Position numbers and translations under genes: made by a program. From positions 1 to 54,344 of the IMG/VR virus record IMGVR_UViG_3300023184_000163: DNA of 54,344 nt; one strand, given 5' to 3'. The stretch comes from a virus. Below are positions 7,949-15,163 of the stretch, piece by piece. The notes beneath the pieces are model-generated. The model had not been told where the DNA came from. It worked only from the letters and a program-made list of their open reading frames with translations, and made no database searches. The number at the start of each line of letters is the position of its first letter. Position 1 is the first letter of the stretch.

Positions 7949-8353
7949 ATGATTTTAAACAAACAAGAAATTAAAAATATATTAAGTATGTTACTTTCTG
8001 AAGATAAAGAAAATGCTGTAATTGCTTTTTCTTGTCTTTATAACTATGCTAGTAAAAAATATTTAGGTGAATTATTAGTATTATATCAATTTGGTAGAAT
8101 ATCAGCTGAAGAATGGGAAAAAGAATGTAAAAAAGTTTTTAAACTTTTAAAAAATGTTTTAAAACTTGATAGTAAAGATTATAGATTACCTTCTTCTACA
8201 GTATTTTCTGCTTTAACATCTAATAAATGTAGTAAAGAATCAATAGAATTATATTTAGAATTATTTACTAATCAACTTTCTAATAATTTATATAATATGG
8301 GTTACCCTACTGATAAACTTGAAATTAGTGTAAAAATAAAAGACAATGACTAG
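7949..8353 (+). CDS. Hypothetical helical protein
   Basis: A 134-residue protein, almost wholly helical by composition, with Leu-rich repeats of hydrophobic positions at residues ~5-65 and ~95-115 and basic stretches between. It contains no catalytic motif. Its end overlaps the next gene by 8 bases: the VWA protein starts at 8346 and this frame ends at a TAG at 8351-8353. That implies coupled translation with the VWA/MoxR pair and may mean it works with them, for example as a substrate or adaptor. This last point is inference from gene order only. Confidence 0.55.
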   Translation: MILNKQEIKNILSMLLSEDKENAVIAFSCLYNYASKKYLGELLVLYQFGRISAEEWEKECKKVFKLLKNVLKLDSKDYRLPSSTVFSALTSNKCSKESIELYLELFTNQLSNNLYNMGYPTDKLEISVKIKDND

Positions 8354-9533
8354 AGAAGATACTTTAAGTAAAACAGGAAAAGATTTAATGTTGAAAGAGC
8401 CCTATTATGGGTTCTTTCTCATTAAGCTAAATAAAATTTGGAATAAAAGAATACCAACTGCTGGTGTTTGTAAAAATGGTATTAATTATCAATTAGTAAT
8501 AAATGAAGATTTTTGGACAAATTTATCTGAAGATCATAGATTAGGCTTACTTAAACATGAGCTTTTACATATTGCTTTTGGTCACTTAACTACTGTATTT
8601 AAGTTTAGTGATAGAAGATTAGCAAATATTGCTATGGATATGGAAATAAATCAATATATTAGTGATGACTTACTACCAGTTGGTGGTATTGATATTAATA
8701 ATTATCCTGATTTAAATCTAAATACTAAAGCAGGTTGTAGATATTATTATGATAAGCTTAAAGAAGCTAAGAATGAAAAAGATACAAATGGTACAAGTGG
8801 TGATGAAAAGTATGATGATCTTTGTGATCAAATGGATGCTGGTGATGGTGCTGATCTGCCTGACCATAGTACTTGGGATGAGTTTGAAAATCTTACAGAA
8901 GCTGAACAAAAACTTATTGAGAAACAAATACAGAAAATACTCTCAGATGCAAAAGAAGACACACTTAAGAAGAGAGGTAATGTACCTGGAGAAATAGAAG
9001 GTGTTCTTATACTTGAAGAAGTTGTTGCTGCTAAGTTTGATTGGAAAGGATATATCAGAAGATTTAATGGAATTTCAACTAAAGTTTATACTAAAAAAGT
9101 TAGAAGAAAAGAAAATAAAAGATATGATGCAAATCCTGGTCTTAAAATTAAGATGAAACAGCATATGTTATTGGGTATTGATACTTCTGGTTCAGTAAGT
9201 GATCATGAACTACAAGAGTTTATGAATGAAATACACCATATACATAAATCAGGTGTAGATATTACAGTTATACAATGTGATACTAGAATCAATTCTATTG
9301 AAGCTTACAAAGGTAAATTAGAAATGACTGTATCAGGAAGAGGAGGAACAGAGTTTGATCCTGTCTTAAATTATTATAATGAAAATCAAGGTTTATATAC
9401 AAGTTTAGTATATTTTACTGACGGTGAATGTAATACATCTGTAACACCAAAAGGAAATGTTCTTTGGGTTTTGTCAGAACAATCATATATGAATGAAGAT
9501 CTTCCAGGTAAGGTCATTAAATTAGAACTTTAA
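8346..9533 (+). CDS. VWA-domain protein with N-terminal metallopeptidase-like domain (DUF2201-like)
   Basis: A 395-residue protein with two parts. The N-terminal ~130 residues are the putative metallopeptidase-like domain common to DUF2201/VWA-like proteins, with HELLHIAFGH (H71, E72, H75) and a downstream helix NIAMDMEINQYI offering D98 or E100 as third ligand. An acidic linker (~135-200) follows. The C-terminal VWA-like domain has an intact MIDAS start, D279-T-S281-G-S283 in LLGIDTSGSVSD, and a later FTDGECN block. Such proteins act with MoxR-type AAA ATPases as substrate-handling chaperone pairs, and the next gene is such an ATPase nine bases downstream. A 10-bp hairpin lies within codons 16-25. 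The phage substrate is unknown. Confidence 0.8.
   Translation: MTREDTLSKTGKDLMLKEPYYGFFLIKLNKIWNKRIPTAGVCKNGINYQLVINEDFWTNLSEDHRLGLLKHELLHIAFGHLTTVFKFSDRRLANIAMDMEINQYISDDLLPVGGIDINNYPDLNLNTKAGCRYYYDKLKEAKNEKDTNGTSGDEKYDDLCDQMDAGDGADLPDHSTWDEFENLTEAEQKLIEKQIQKILSDAKEDTLKKRGNVPGEIEGVLILEEVVAAKFDWKGYIRRFNGISTKVYTKKVRRKENKRYDANPGLKIKMKQHMLLGIDTSGSVSDHELQEFMNEIHHIHKSGVDITVIQCDTRINSIEAYKGKLEMTVSGRGGTEFDPVLNYYNENQGLYTSLVYFTDGECNTSVTPKGNVLWVLSEQSYMNEDLPGKVIKLEL
8393..8418 (+). other. Strong RNA hairpin inside the start of the VWA gene
   Basis: GAAAGAGCCC (8393-8402) pairs with GGGTTCTTTC (8409-8418) around the loop TATTAT, ten pairs including one G-U. It starts 48 bases after the ATG and lacks a long T run, so it is not a standard terminator. 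It might slow ribosomes or mark an RNA processing site. Confidence 0.5.
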
Positions 9534-9542
9534 AAGAAAATT

Positions 9543-9962
9543 ATGAGTCAAGTACAATTAAATGTTGAAGAATTAAAAGGATTTATTAAGCATATGGTTG
9601 GTAACAACCAACATATTCAAAAGGAAGGTAAGGTTCCTGTAGCTATTAATATTGAAGGAGATGCAGGTCTTGGTAAAACTTCTGCTATTATGCAGTTAGG
9701 TAAAGAACTTGATATGCAAGTAGTAAAACTTAATTTATCTCAGTTAGAAGAATTAGGTGACTTAGTTGGTTTTCCTGTAAAAGAATTTGAAATAACAAAT
9801 GCTGAAGGTAAGACTACCTGGATTAATGAATCTCAGATAAATGCAGCTACTGCAAAAGGTTATAAAGTATCAGGAAAAAGAATGTCTCATGCTGCTCCTG
9901 AGTGGATTCAAGGCAAAGGTGAAGGTGGATTCTTGGTATTAGATGATTATACTCGTGCGGAT
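9543..9962 (+). CDS. MoxR-type AAA+ ATPase, exon 1 (residues 1-140)
   Basis: This is the first exon of a gene whose second exon is 11011-11760. Joined, they encode a 389-residue AAA+ ATPase. Walker A is GDAGLGKTS starting at G39. Walker B is FLVLDDYTRAD at the very end of the exon, so the P-loop half of the enzyme is here. Without splicing the frame stops immediately at TAA (9963-9965), giving a dead fragment without sensor or arginine-finger residues. The exon ends in T, as group I splicing requires, and its last seven bases (9956-9962) pair with the intron guide at 10777-10783. Together with the VWA protein upstream it likely forms a MoxR-VWA chaperone-like pair. Confidence 0.85.
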
Positions 9963-10006
9963 TAACAAAATATGCAGTCTAATAGTGTTAGTGTAAATAA
10001 TTTAAT

Positions 10007-10014
10007 TATCTTTG
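10007..10014 (+). promoter_or_regulatory. Possible Bacteroidetes -7 promoter element (TATCTTTG)
   Basis: TATCTTTG matches the Bacteroidetes -7 consensus TAnnTTTG and lies four bases before the homing endonuclease ATG. No convincing TTTG -33 box is visible about 19 bases upstream, so this is a weak call. If used, the transcript would be leaderless or nearly so. Confidence 0.25.
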
Positions 10015-10018
10015 TAAT

Positions 10019-10768
10019 ATGGAAAAATTAAATACACAAACTCTTAAGACAGCATTAAAGAGTATAGGAATCTACAAAATTAAAATTAATGATAAAGAGT
10101 ACATTGGTAGCTCTTGTAATATTGGTCATAGGTTAAAACACCATTTGTGGTCTCTTGAAAATTTAAAACATCATAACAGAACAATGCAAAACTTATATAA
10201 TAAGTATGGTAAAGAAGAAATTTATTTTACTGTTATAGAAGAATGTTCTGATGATATTTTAATAGAAAGAGAAGCTTGCTACATTAGCACACTTAATCCC
10301 TATATAAATCATATACTAGATCCACAAACTCTAGTTAGGGATGATGTATGTAAACAAAGAATGAGTGAAGCTAAGAAAAAATCTTATGCTAATGGTTTAA
10401 AACCTCCTAACCGTAAAGCAGTACATAAGTACTCACTTGATAAAGGTGATTACTTAGAAAGCTTTGAATCTATTACAGCTGCTGCTAGGTCTATTAATGC
10501 TAAAAGCATTAGTGGTATAAGAGATTCTTGTATGAAAAAAGTTTTTTCTGCAGGAGGATTTATATGGTCTTTTACTTATAATATAAAAATATTACATAGA
10601 CCAAAACAATATAAGCTAGAACCAATATTACAATATACTGATGATAATATTTTTATCAAAAAATGGGAGTCTATAACTCAAGCAACTAAAGAACTTAGTG
10701 TCTCTAATATTAGTAGAGCAATAGCTAAAGATCTAACTGCTGGTGGTTATAGGTGGAAAAAAGCATAA
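10019..10768 (+). CDS. Intron-encoded GIY-YIG homing endonuclease
   Basis: A 249-residue protein inside the intron. The GIY-YIG nuclease domain fills residues ~15-105: GIYKIKI begins at G17, EYIGSS follows at ~27-32, the catalytic Arg is in HRLKHH, and the metal-binding Glu is in EREACYISTLNPYIN. A basic linker with NUMOD3-like SEAKKKSYANG (~120-130) follows. Two NUMOD1-like DNA-binding repeats then appear, one from HKYSLDKGDYLESF to GGFIWSF and one from LQYTDDNIFIKKW to GGYRWKK. The enzyme should cut intron-less alleles of the ATPase gene at or near the insertion site and so spread the intron. All key residues look intact, so it may be active. Confidence 0.92.
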   Translation: MEKLNTQTLKTALKSIGIYKIKINDKEYIGSSCNIGHRLKHHLWSLENLKHHNRTMQNLYNKYGKEEIYFTVIEECSDDILIEREACYISTLNPYINHILDPQTLVRDDVCKQRMSEAKKKSYANGLKPPNRKAVHKYSLDKGDYLESFESITAAARSINAKSISGIRDSCMKKVFSAGGFIWSFTYNIKILHRPKQYKLEPILQYTDDNIFIKKWESITQATKELSVSNISRAIAKDLTAGGYRWKKA

Positions 10769-11010
10769 AGCGGGTGGTCCGCAATAAATTCTGTGAATTC
10801 AGGGAAACTCCAGAGATGGACAATCCTGAGCCAAGCATTACAGGGATGTAATGAAGGTGCAACGACTAGTATATGGAGCCTAGAACAGGCAGTAAAATAC
10901 CAAGAGCGCAGAACACATAGAAATATGTGATGATATAGTCTGACCTGTAGATATAATCTAAAAAAAACTACAGAATCATAGGATAAAGAGCCTATGAGTT
11001 AACAATAATG
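10769..11010 (+). ncRNA. Group I ribozyme core
   Basis: The self-splicing core lies after the endonuclease stop codon. The guide sequence is at 10773-10783. The box order is P (around 10796-10809, AATTCAGGGAAACT), Q (10820-10836, AATCCTGAGCCAAG), R (10856-10871, GTGCAACGACTAG) and S (10930-10944, GATATAGTCT). P7 forms between GACTA (10864-10868) and TAGTC (10936-10940). Additional stems are P6 extension CATTACA/TGTAATG, P8 CACATA/TATGTG around a GAAA-like loop (10913-10928), P9 CTGTAG/CTACAG and P9.1 CATAGG/CCTATG. These boxes match the usual phage group I consensus. Subgroup (IA-like) is not certain. Confidence 0.9.
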
Positions 11011-11760
11011 CACCGCTTTATGCAAGCAACAATGGAGATCTTAGATAGACAAGAATATGTTTCTTGGAAACTTCCTAAGAACTGGCATGTAATCTTAACT
11101 ACTAATCCAGACAATGGTGACTATAATGTTACTAGTCTTGATGTAGCTCAGAAAACAAGATTTATCTCATGTGAGCTTAAATATGATGTAAAAGTATGGG
11201 CTAAGTGGGCTGAGACCGCAAATATTGATGGTAGATGTATAAATTTTATGTTAATGCATCCTGAATTAGTTACACAAAAGATTAATCCAAGATCAGTAAC
11301 TACATTCTTTAATGCTATTAGTTCTATTGATAAGTTTGAACAAGAATTACCTTTAATCCAAATGATTGGTGAAGGTTCAGTTGGTCCAGACTTTAGTTCT
11401 ATGTTTACTATGTTTATTAATAATAAATTAGATAAGATTATTTCTCCGGAAGATATCTTAACTAAAGATGAAGCATATGTAATGGGAGCATTAGATGGTG
11501 CTGTAGGTAAAGATGATGATTTTAGAGCAGACTTGTCTAGTATTATTGCTACCAGAGTAATAAATTATTCATTAGTTTATTCTGAGAAAAATACAATTAC
11601 AGATGCATTTACTAATAGACTAATTAAACTTACTACAGATTGTAATGCATTTACTGATGACCTTAGATATTATATGATTAAGGAAATTGTAAATGGAAAT
11701 AAACTTAAGTTTAGTAAGTTGATGATGAACAGTGATGTTGTAAAAATGGCTGTAAAATAA
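11011..11760 (+). CDS. MoxR-type AAA+ ATPase, exon 2 (residues 141-389)
   Basis: This is the second exon of the ATPase. An ATG at 11008-11010 is the last three bases of the intron, so it only appears to be a start codon. The exon supplies the rest of the AAA+ module: HRFMQATMEILDRQEYVSW just after Walker B, sensor 1 N172 in LTTNPD, and R190 in AQKTRF as putative arginine finger. It is followed by a helical lid and a C-terminal helical region to residue 389. The block NPDNGDYNVTSLD is typical of the MoxR-like subgroup found with VWA partners. A hairpin terminator follows within 20 bases, so this is the last gene of its segment. Confidence 0.85.
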   Translation, partial: HRFMQATMEILDRQEYVSWKLPKNWHVILTTNPDNGDYNVTSLDVAQKTRFISCELKYDVKVWAKWAETANIDGRCINFMLMHPELVTQKINPRSVTTFFNAISSIDKFEQELPLIQMIGEGSVGPDFSSMFTMFINNKLDKIISPEDILTKDEAYVMGALDGAVGKDDDFRADLSSIIATRVINYSLVYSEKNTITDAFTNRLIKLTTDCNAFTDDLRYYMIKEIVNGNKLKFSKLMMNSDVVKMAVK

Positions 11761-11777
11761 ATTAATTATTAATCATA

Positions 11778-11806
11778 ATAAGGGAGGGTAAAACTTCCCT
11801 TATTTA
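11778..11806 (+). terminator. Probable rho-independent terminator
   Basis: TAAGGGA at 11779-11785, continued by two further bases, pairs with the complementary TCCCTTA arm (11796-11802) for a nine-pair stem around a short A-rich loop. The following sequence TTTAAT is only moderately T-rich, so strength is uncertain. It lies between the ATPase stop (11760) and the next start (11817). Confidence 0.65.
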
Positions 11807-11816
11807 ATACAAAAAA

Positions 11817-13091
11817 ATGGCATATTTATATTTAAATTTTGAATACACATATTCAGATACAACATTAGATAATGTTGATGTAAGAATTGAAACTACAAAT
11901 TATTTTGACCCAAGTACTGATGCTTTTAATATTGTTAAAAATGAATATATTCCTATGAAAGGAGATAAACTTTATTTTTTACCTGGAGTTAATATTCCTA
12001 GAATAAAACTTAAAGATTTGGCTACTAAATTTGGTATCCGTACAGTAAGAGATGTAAATGAAGCAACTATAATATTTGGTTCATCAAAAACAAAAGATAA
12101 AATGACAGGTTCTTCATGGAAATATAAAATTCCAACACCTCTTGTACAATTATTTTTTGAAACATATAAAAATGATATGGATGATTATCAATTTAGTAAA
12201 ATAGATAATGCATTAGAATTTTATACAGAAGAATATATTTTAACTGATTGGTCTACTGCAAGAAATTTTACAGATACTGATTGTCCACAATTTAATAGTT
12301 ATTCTTTACAACCAGCATACTTAGATTATGTAAATAACAAAAAAAGTAGTTCTGAATATGTTTATGATGTAACTACAGAATATCTAAGTATTTTTAATAG
12401 TCTTAAAGATAGAGAAATTATAGATGAATCTTGTTTATTAGATCAACTTAATGGTGATGATGCTATTATAATTGATGCTGATATGTTTACACAATTATCT
12501 ACAATGTTTAATAGTTCAGATGATGATAATCATATTCTTGCTATGGAGATACTAGCTAATTCTAAGTATAAAGAAAGTTTATTATATATTGAAATGATAT
12601 TTAAAAATCATTCATATTCAATAGGAAATTGTCATACTAAAAATCATGTTAATTTTAAATCTTTATTAAGTTATTTAGGTAAAAGTAATAGATATATTGA
12701 CACTAGTTTAGATGATATAATGGAATCTTTGATATCTAAAAAAGTTTTAACTAAGGATAAAATAAACATATTACTTGAAAATTATGGTCATGAAATAAAT
12801 AATAGAGGAGACTCAACTTACTTTAAAGTGCAGACAATAACAGTAAATGAAGATACTCTAAGTTTATTAAATGAAAATTATAATTATAAAGTTATTAAAG
12901 ACTATGAGCCTTTAATTGTTGAAAACTTAGAAGAAGAAGAATTAGATGAAGTTATAGAAGATGAATTAATAAATGAAATTGTTAATGAACCTATAGAAAT
13001 TGAAATAATAATTGAAGAGGAAAAAGAATTACTAATATTAACAGAATCTAAAACAAAATCTAATGAATCTACAGATATCGACTGGTTCTAA
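11817..13091 (+). CDS. Hypothetical protein with acidic tail ending DIDWF
   Basis: A 424-residue protein of unknown family. Residues ~1-200 are mixed alpha/beta with many aromatic residues. Residues ~200-340 are helical. From about residue 365 the sequence becomes strongly acidic (runs such as NLEEEELDEVIEDELINE) and ends DIDWF. An acidic tail with a terminal aromatic residue is how bacterial SSB proteins and T7 gp2.5 recruit replication enzymes, so this protein might be a replisome-interacting factor. That is inference from the tail and the location between nuclease and polymerase genes. The last 29 bases overlap the next gene in another frame. Confidence 0.6.
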   Translation: MAYLYLNFEYTYSDTTLDNVDVRIETTNYFDPSTDAFNIVKNEYIPMKGDKLYFLPGVNIPRIKLKDLATKFGIRTVRDVNEATIIFGSSKTKDKMTGSSWKYKIPTPLVQLFFETYKNDMDDYQFSKIDNALEFYTEEYILTDWSTARNFTDTDCPQFNSYSLQPAYLDYVNNKKSSSEYVYDVTTEYLSIFNSLKDREIIDESCLLDQLNGDDAIIIDADMFTQLSTMFNSSDDDNHILAMEILANSKYKESLLYIEMIFKNHSYSIGNCHTKNHVNFKSLLSYLGKSNRYIDTSLDDIMESLISKKVLTKDKINILLENYGHEINNRGDSTYFKVQTITVNEDTLSLLNENYNYKVIKDYEPLIVENLEEEELDEVIEDELINEIVNEPIEIEIIIEEEKELLILTESKTKSNESTDIDWF

Positions 13092-14073
13092 TGAACTAGA
13101 TAACTTTTATAAAAAAGAATTTAATTTTAGTTATAGTAGTATAAATAAATTATTATTTTCACCAAGAATGTTTTACAATCATTATGTTTTAAAGGAGAAG
13201 GAAGACAGTACAGACTCTCACCTAGTAATAGGGAGGGTCTTACACTGTTTATTATTAGAGCCTGCAAATTTTGATAATCAGTTTGCAGTAATGACTAGTA
13301 AGATTCCAAGTGAAAACAATAAAAAAATAATTGATAATATTTTTAAAAATTATTTGGTAAATCAAAATAATACACTAACTTTGGAAGACTATTCCAAAGA
13401 CATACTTACACATCTACTTACAATTAACTTACATCAATCTTTAAAAACAGATCAACAAAGACTTGATAAAATTCTTACTGATGAAAACAATGAGTATTTT
13501 GAATTTTTAAAACTAAGCTTAGGAAAAACAGTAATTGATCAAATAATTTTAGATAACTGTAAAAAAAGTTTAGATGTTATAAAAGCTAATGATGATGTTA
13601 GAGCTTTATTGCAACTTGATAAAATTCAAGAAGATGATGAGATAGAAGTATACAATGAATTAATTGTATCTATGTCTGATAAAAATTTACCATTTGGTTT
13701 CAAAGGAGTTTTAGATAATGTTGTTGTTGATTATAACTCAAAAACTATATTTATAAATGACTTAAAGACATCAGGTAAGTCTATACAAGATTTTCCAGAA
13801 TCTGTTGATTATTACAAGTATTGGATACAAGGTACCATATATGTAATGTTAGCTTCTGAAAAGTTTTTAAAAGACAAACAAGATTGGAATGTTCAACTTA
13901 CATTTATTGTAATTGACAAGTATAATCAAGTTTACCCATATCAAGTGTCTTCAGAAAGTCTAAGCAAATGGAAAATTGATTTTGAAAAAATAGTGACACA
14001 GATTAGATGGCACTATGATAATAAACAATATGATCTTCCATATGATTTAGCATTAGGTAATGTAAAATTATAA
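13063..14073 (+). CDS. PD-(D/E)XK nuclease (RecB/Cas4-like exonuclease family)
   Basis: A 336-residue protein. FSYSSINKLLFSPRMFYNHYV (abbreviated) followed by GRVLHCLLLEP is the opening of PDDEXK-type phage exonucleases, with H in the motif-I helix. The catalytic core is GVLDNVVVD with D218, then INDLKTSG with D233 and K235, and a following helix YYKYWIQGTIYVML carrying the Gln/Tyr pair of RecB-type nucleases. These enzymes digest DNA ends for recombination, which fits a partnership with the Sak4-like ATPase and SSB-like protein in the same block. The start overlaps the previous gene by 29 bases and no later in-frame ATG is suitable. Confidence 0.8.
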   Translation: MNLQISTGSNELDNFYKKEFNFSYSSINKLLFSPRMFYNHYVLKEKEDSTDSHLVIGRVLHCLLLEPANFDNQFAVMTSKIPSENNKKIIDNIFKNYLVNQNNTLTLEDYSKDILTHLLTINLHQSLKTDQQRLDKILTDENNEYFEFLKLSLGKTVIDQIILDNCKKSLDVIKANDDVRALLQLDKIQEDDEIEVYNELIVSMSDKNLPFGFKGVLDNVVVDYNSKTIFINDLKTSGKSIQDFPESVDYYKYWIQGTIYVMLASEKFLKDKQDWNVQLTFIVIDKYNQVYPYQVSSESLSKWKIDFEKIVTQIRWHYDNKQYDLPYDLALGNVKL

Positions 14074-14076
14074 TAT

Positions 14077-14643
14077 ATGGCAGTAAAAGCAGTTTACAAA
14101 AAGTATTTCCAAAAATCTAAGGTTTTTTTATATCCACTTTTATTAATAAAGAAAGGTGCTAAATATATACCATCAGAAACTTATTTAAGTTTAAATGATG
14201 TAATTAAACCTGAAGATAAAAAATTAGTTTGTAAGTATCCGGTAAGTAAAACGGATGATTATAAATTATTTGAAAAAAATGTTTTATTAAAACATACAAG
14301 AATATATGATTACATTAAAATTGATGAATCAAATGCTATAATAATATTTGATTTTTCTGATTTAGAAGAAGATTGGAATATGTTTATTAAAGGTAAATAT
14401 AGTAAAATAAGTAACAAATCAAAAAATTTAATATTAAACTTTTTTGATAAAAATAGTGGTAATTATAAATATATTGAAGGTTATTTATTTCCTGATGCTC
14501 ATTTTAATAATTATGCTGAACTTTTAAATGTAGACTTTGAACTATTAGAAAAAGTAGGAGAATTATGTGATAAACCTGATTTAGAAAAAGAAACTTTAAC
14601 AATTCTAATAAATAATTTAACAGAATTAAAAGTTTTAAAATAA
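14077..14643 (+). CDS. Hypothetical protein in replication block
   Basis: A 188-residue, basic-to-neutral protein starting three bases after the nuclease stop. It alternates predicted beta strands (residues ~15-50, 80-110) with charged helices and has a Leu-rich helical end (~150-188). The stretch NAIIIFDFSDLEEDWNMFIKGKYSKIS in the middle (here only named by its ends) looks like a hydrophobic core strand followed by an amphipathic helix. No catalytic motif, signal peptide or membrane segment is seen. Family not recognised. Its place between nuclease and polymerase genes suggests a DNA metabolism role by context only. Confidence 0.55.
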   Translation: MAVKAVYKKYFQKSKVFLYPLLLIKKGAKYIPSETYLSLNDVIKPEDKKLVCKYPVSKTDDYKLFEKNVLLKHTRIYDYIKIDESNAIIIFDFSDLEEDWNMFIKGKYSKISNKSKNLILNFFDKNSGNYKYIEGYLFPDAHFNNYAELLNVDFELLEKVGELCDKPDLEKETLTILINNLTELKVLK

Positions 14644-14673
14644 TTTATATTAACTTTATAAAAAATTAAAAAA

Positions 14674-15075
14674 ATGACAGAAAAAACAATGATGTTAGTC
14701 CAATCAAGTTGGCAAGAAAAACAAACATTTAGAATGATTCCAATAGCTGATTCATGTCCTTATGTTGAATGTATTATGGATCCAGAAACAAAAGTATTTG
14801 TGGTGATCTCTAAAATTACTAAACAAAGTTTACACATGTTACCAAGAATGGATGACAATGGAGATCCAATGTTTACTAAAACTACAAGACCAAATGGTAG
14901 ACAAATTAAAGAAGAACGTCATAAAATTGAAGTATTTCAAGAATTTTATATTGAAGACAAGATAGCTATTAAAGATTTAATACATCTTTTTGCTGTTAAT
15001 GCTAAAACATTTGATTATGAAGCATTTATGATTAAAACTGAAGTAGAAGAAGAATTACCTGTAGCAGGAGTTTAA
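14674..15075 (+). CDS. Hypothetical protein before DNA polymerase
   Basis: A 133-residue protein starting after an A-rich leader typical of Bacteroidetes genes. It is predicted beta-rich through residues ~5-100, with PYVECIMDPETKVFVVISK at about 24-42 and a helical end with acidic tail (EVEEELPVAGV). No motif is recognised. It is the last gene before a strong terminator at 15093-15123, which separates it from the DNA polymerase. The beta-rich core and acidic end would suit a small DNA- or protein-binding factor, but this is a guess. Confidence 0.6.
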   Translation: MTEKTMMLVQSSWQEKQTFRMIPIADSCPYVECIMDPETKVFVVISKITKQSLHMLPRMDDNGDPMFTKTTRPNGRQIKEERHKIEVFQEFYIEDKIAIKDLIHLFAVNAKTFDYEAFMIKTEVEEELPVAGV

Positions 15076-15092
15076 ATTAAAAAACTAAAGTG

Positions 15093-15123
15093 AAGGGTGG
15101 ATATTATTGTTCACCCTTTTTTT
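15093..15123 (+). terminator. Rho-independent terminator
   Basis: AAGGGTGG (15093-15100) pairs with TCACCCTT (15111-15118) around TATTATTG-like loop bases, followed by an unbroken T run to 15123. It is a textbook terminator placed 40 bases before the DNA polymerase start. Confidence 0.88.
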
Positions 15124-15163
15124 ATTAACTAAATGGGGAAACAGCTTAACTGAATAATAGCCT

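Larger units (their letters stand above)
9963..11010 (+). other. Group I intron interrupting the MoxR ATPase gene
   Basis: A 1,048-nt insertion between codons 140 and 141 of the ATPase. The 5' splice site follows a T (9962) and the last intron base is G (11010), as expected for group I introns. P1 is TGCGGAT (9956-9962) with GTCCGCA (10777-10783), with a terminal G-U pair at the cut. P10 is GGTG (10773-10776) with the exon-2 start CACC. The conserved core boxes P, Q, R and S follow in order. Nearly all of the 5' half is a homing endonuclease gene lying in the P1 loop, and the catalytic core is packed into the last ~240 bases. Removal restores the RAD-HRF junction of the ATPase. Confidence 0.92.

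Noticed and set aside
11008-11010. ATG as the start of a separate ATPase-like gene
   Set aside because: These are the last three bases of the intron; the exon joins codon 140 to codon 141 instead.
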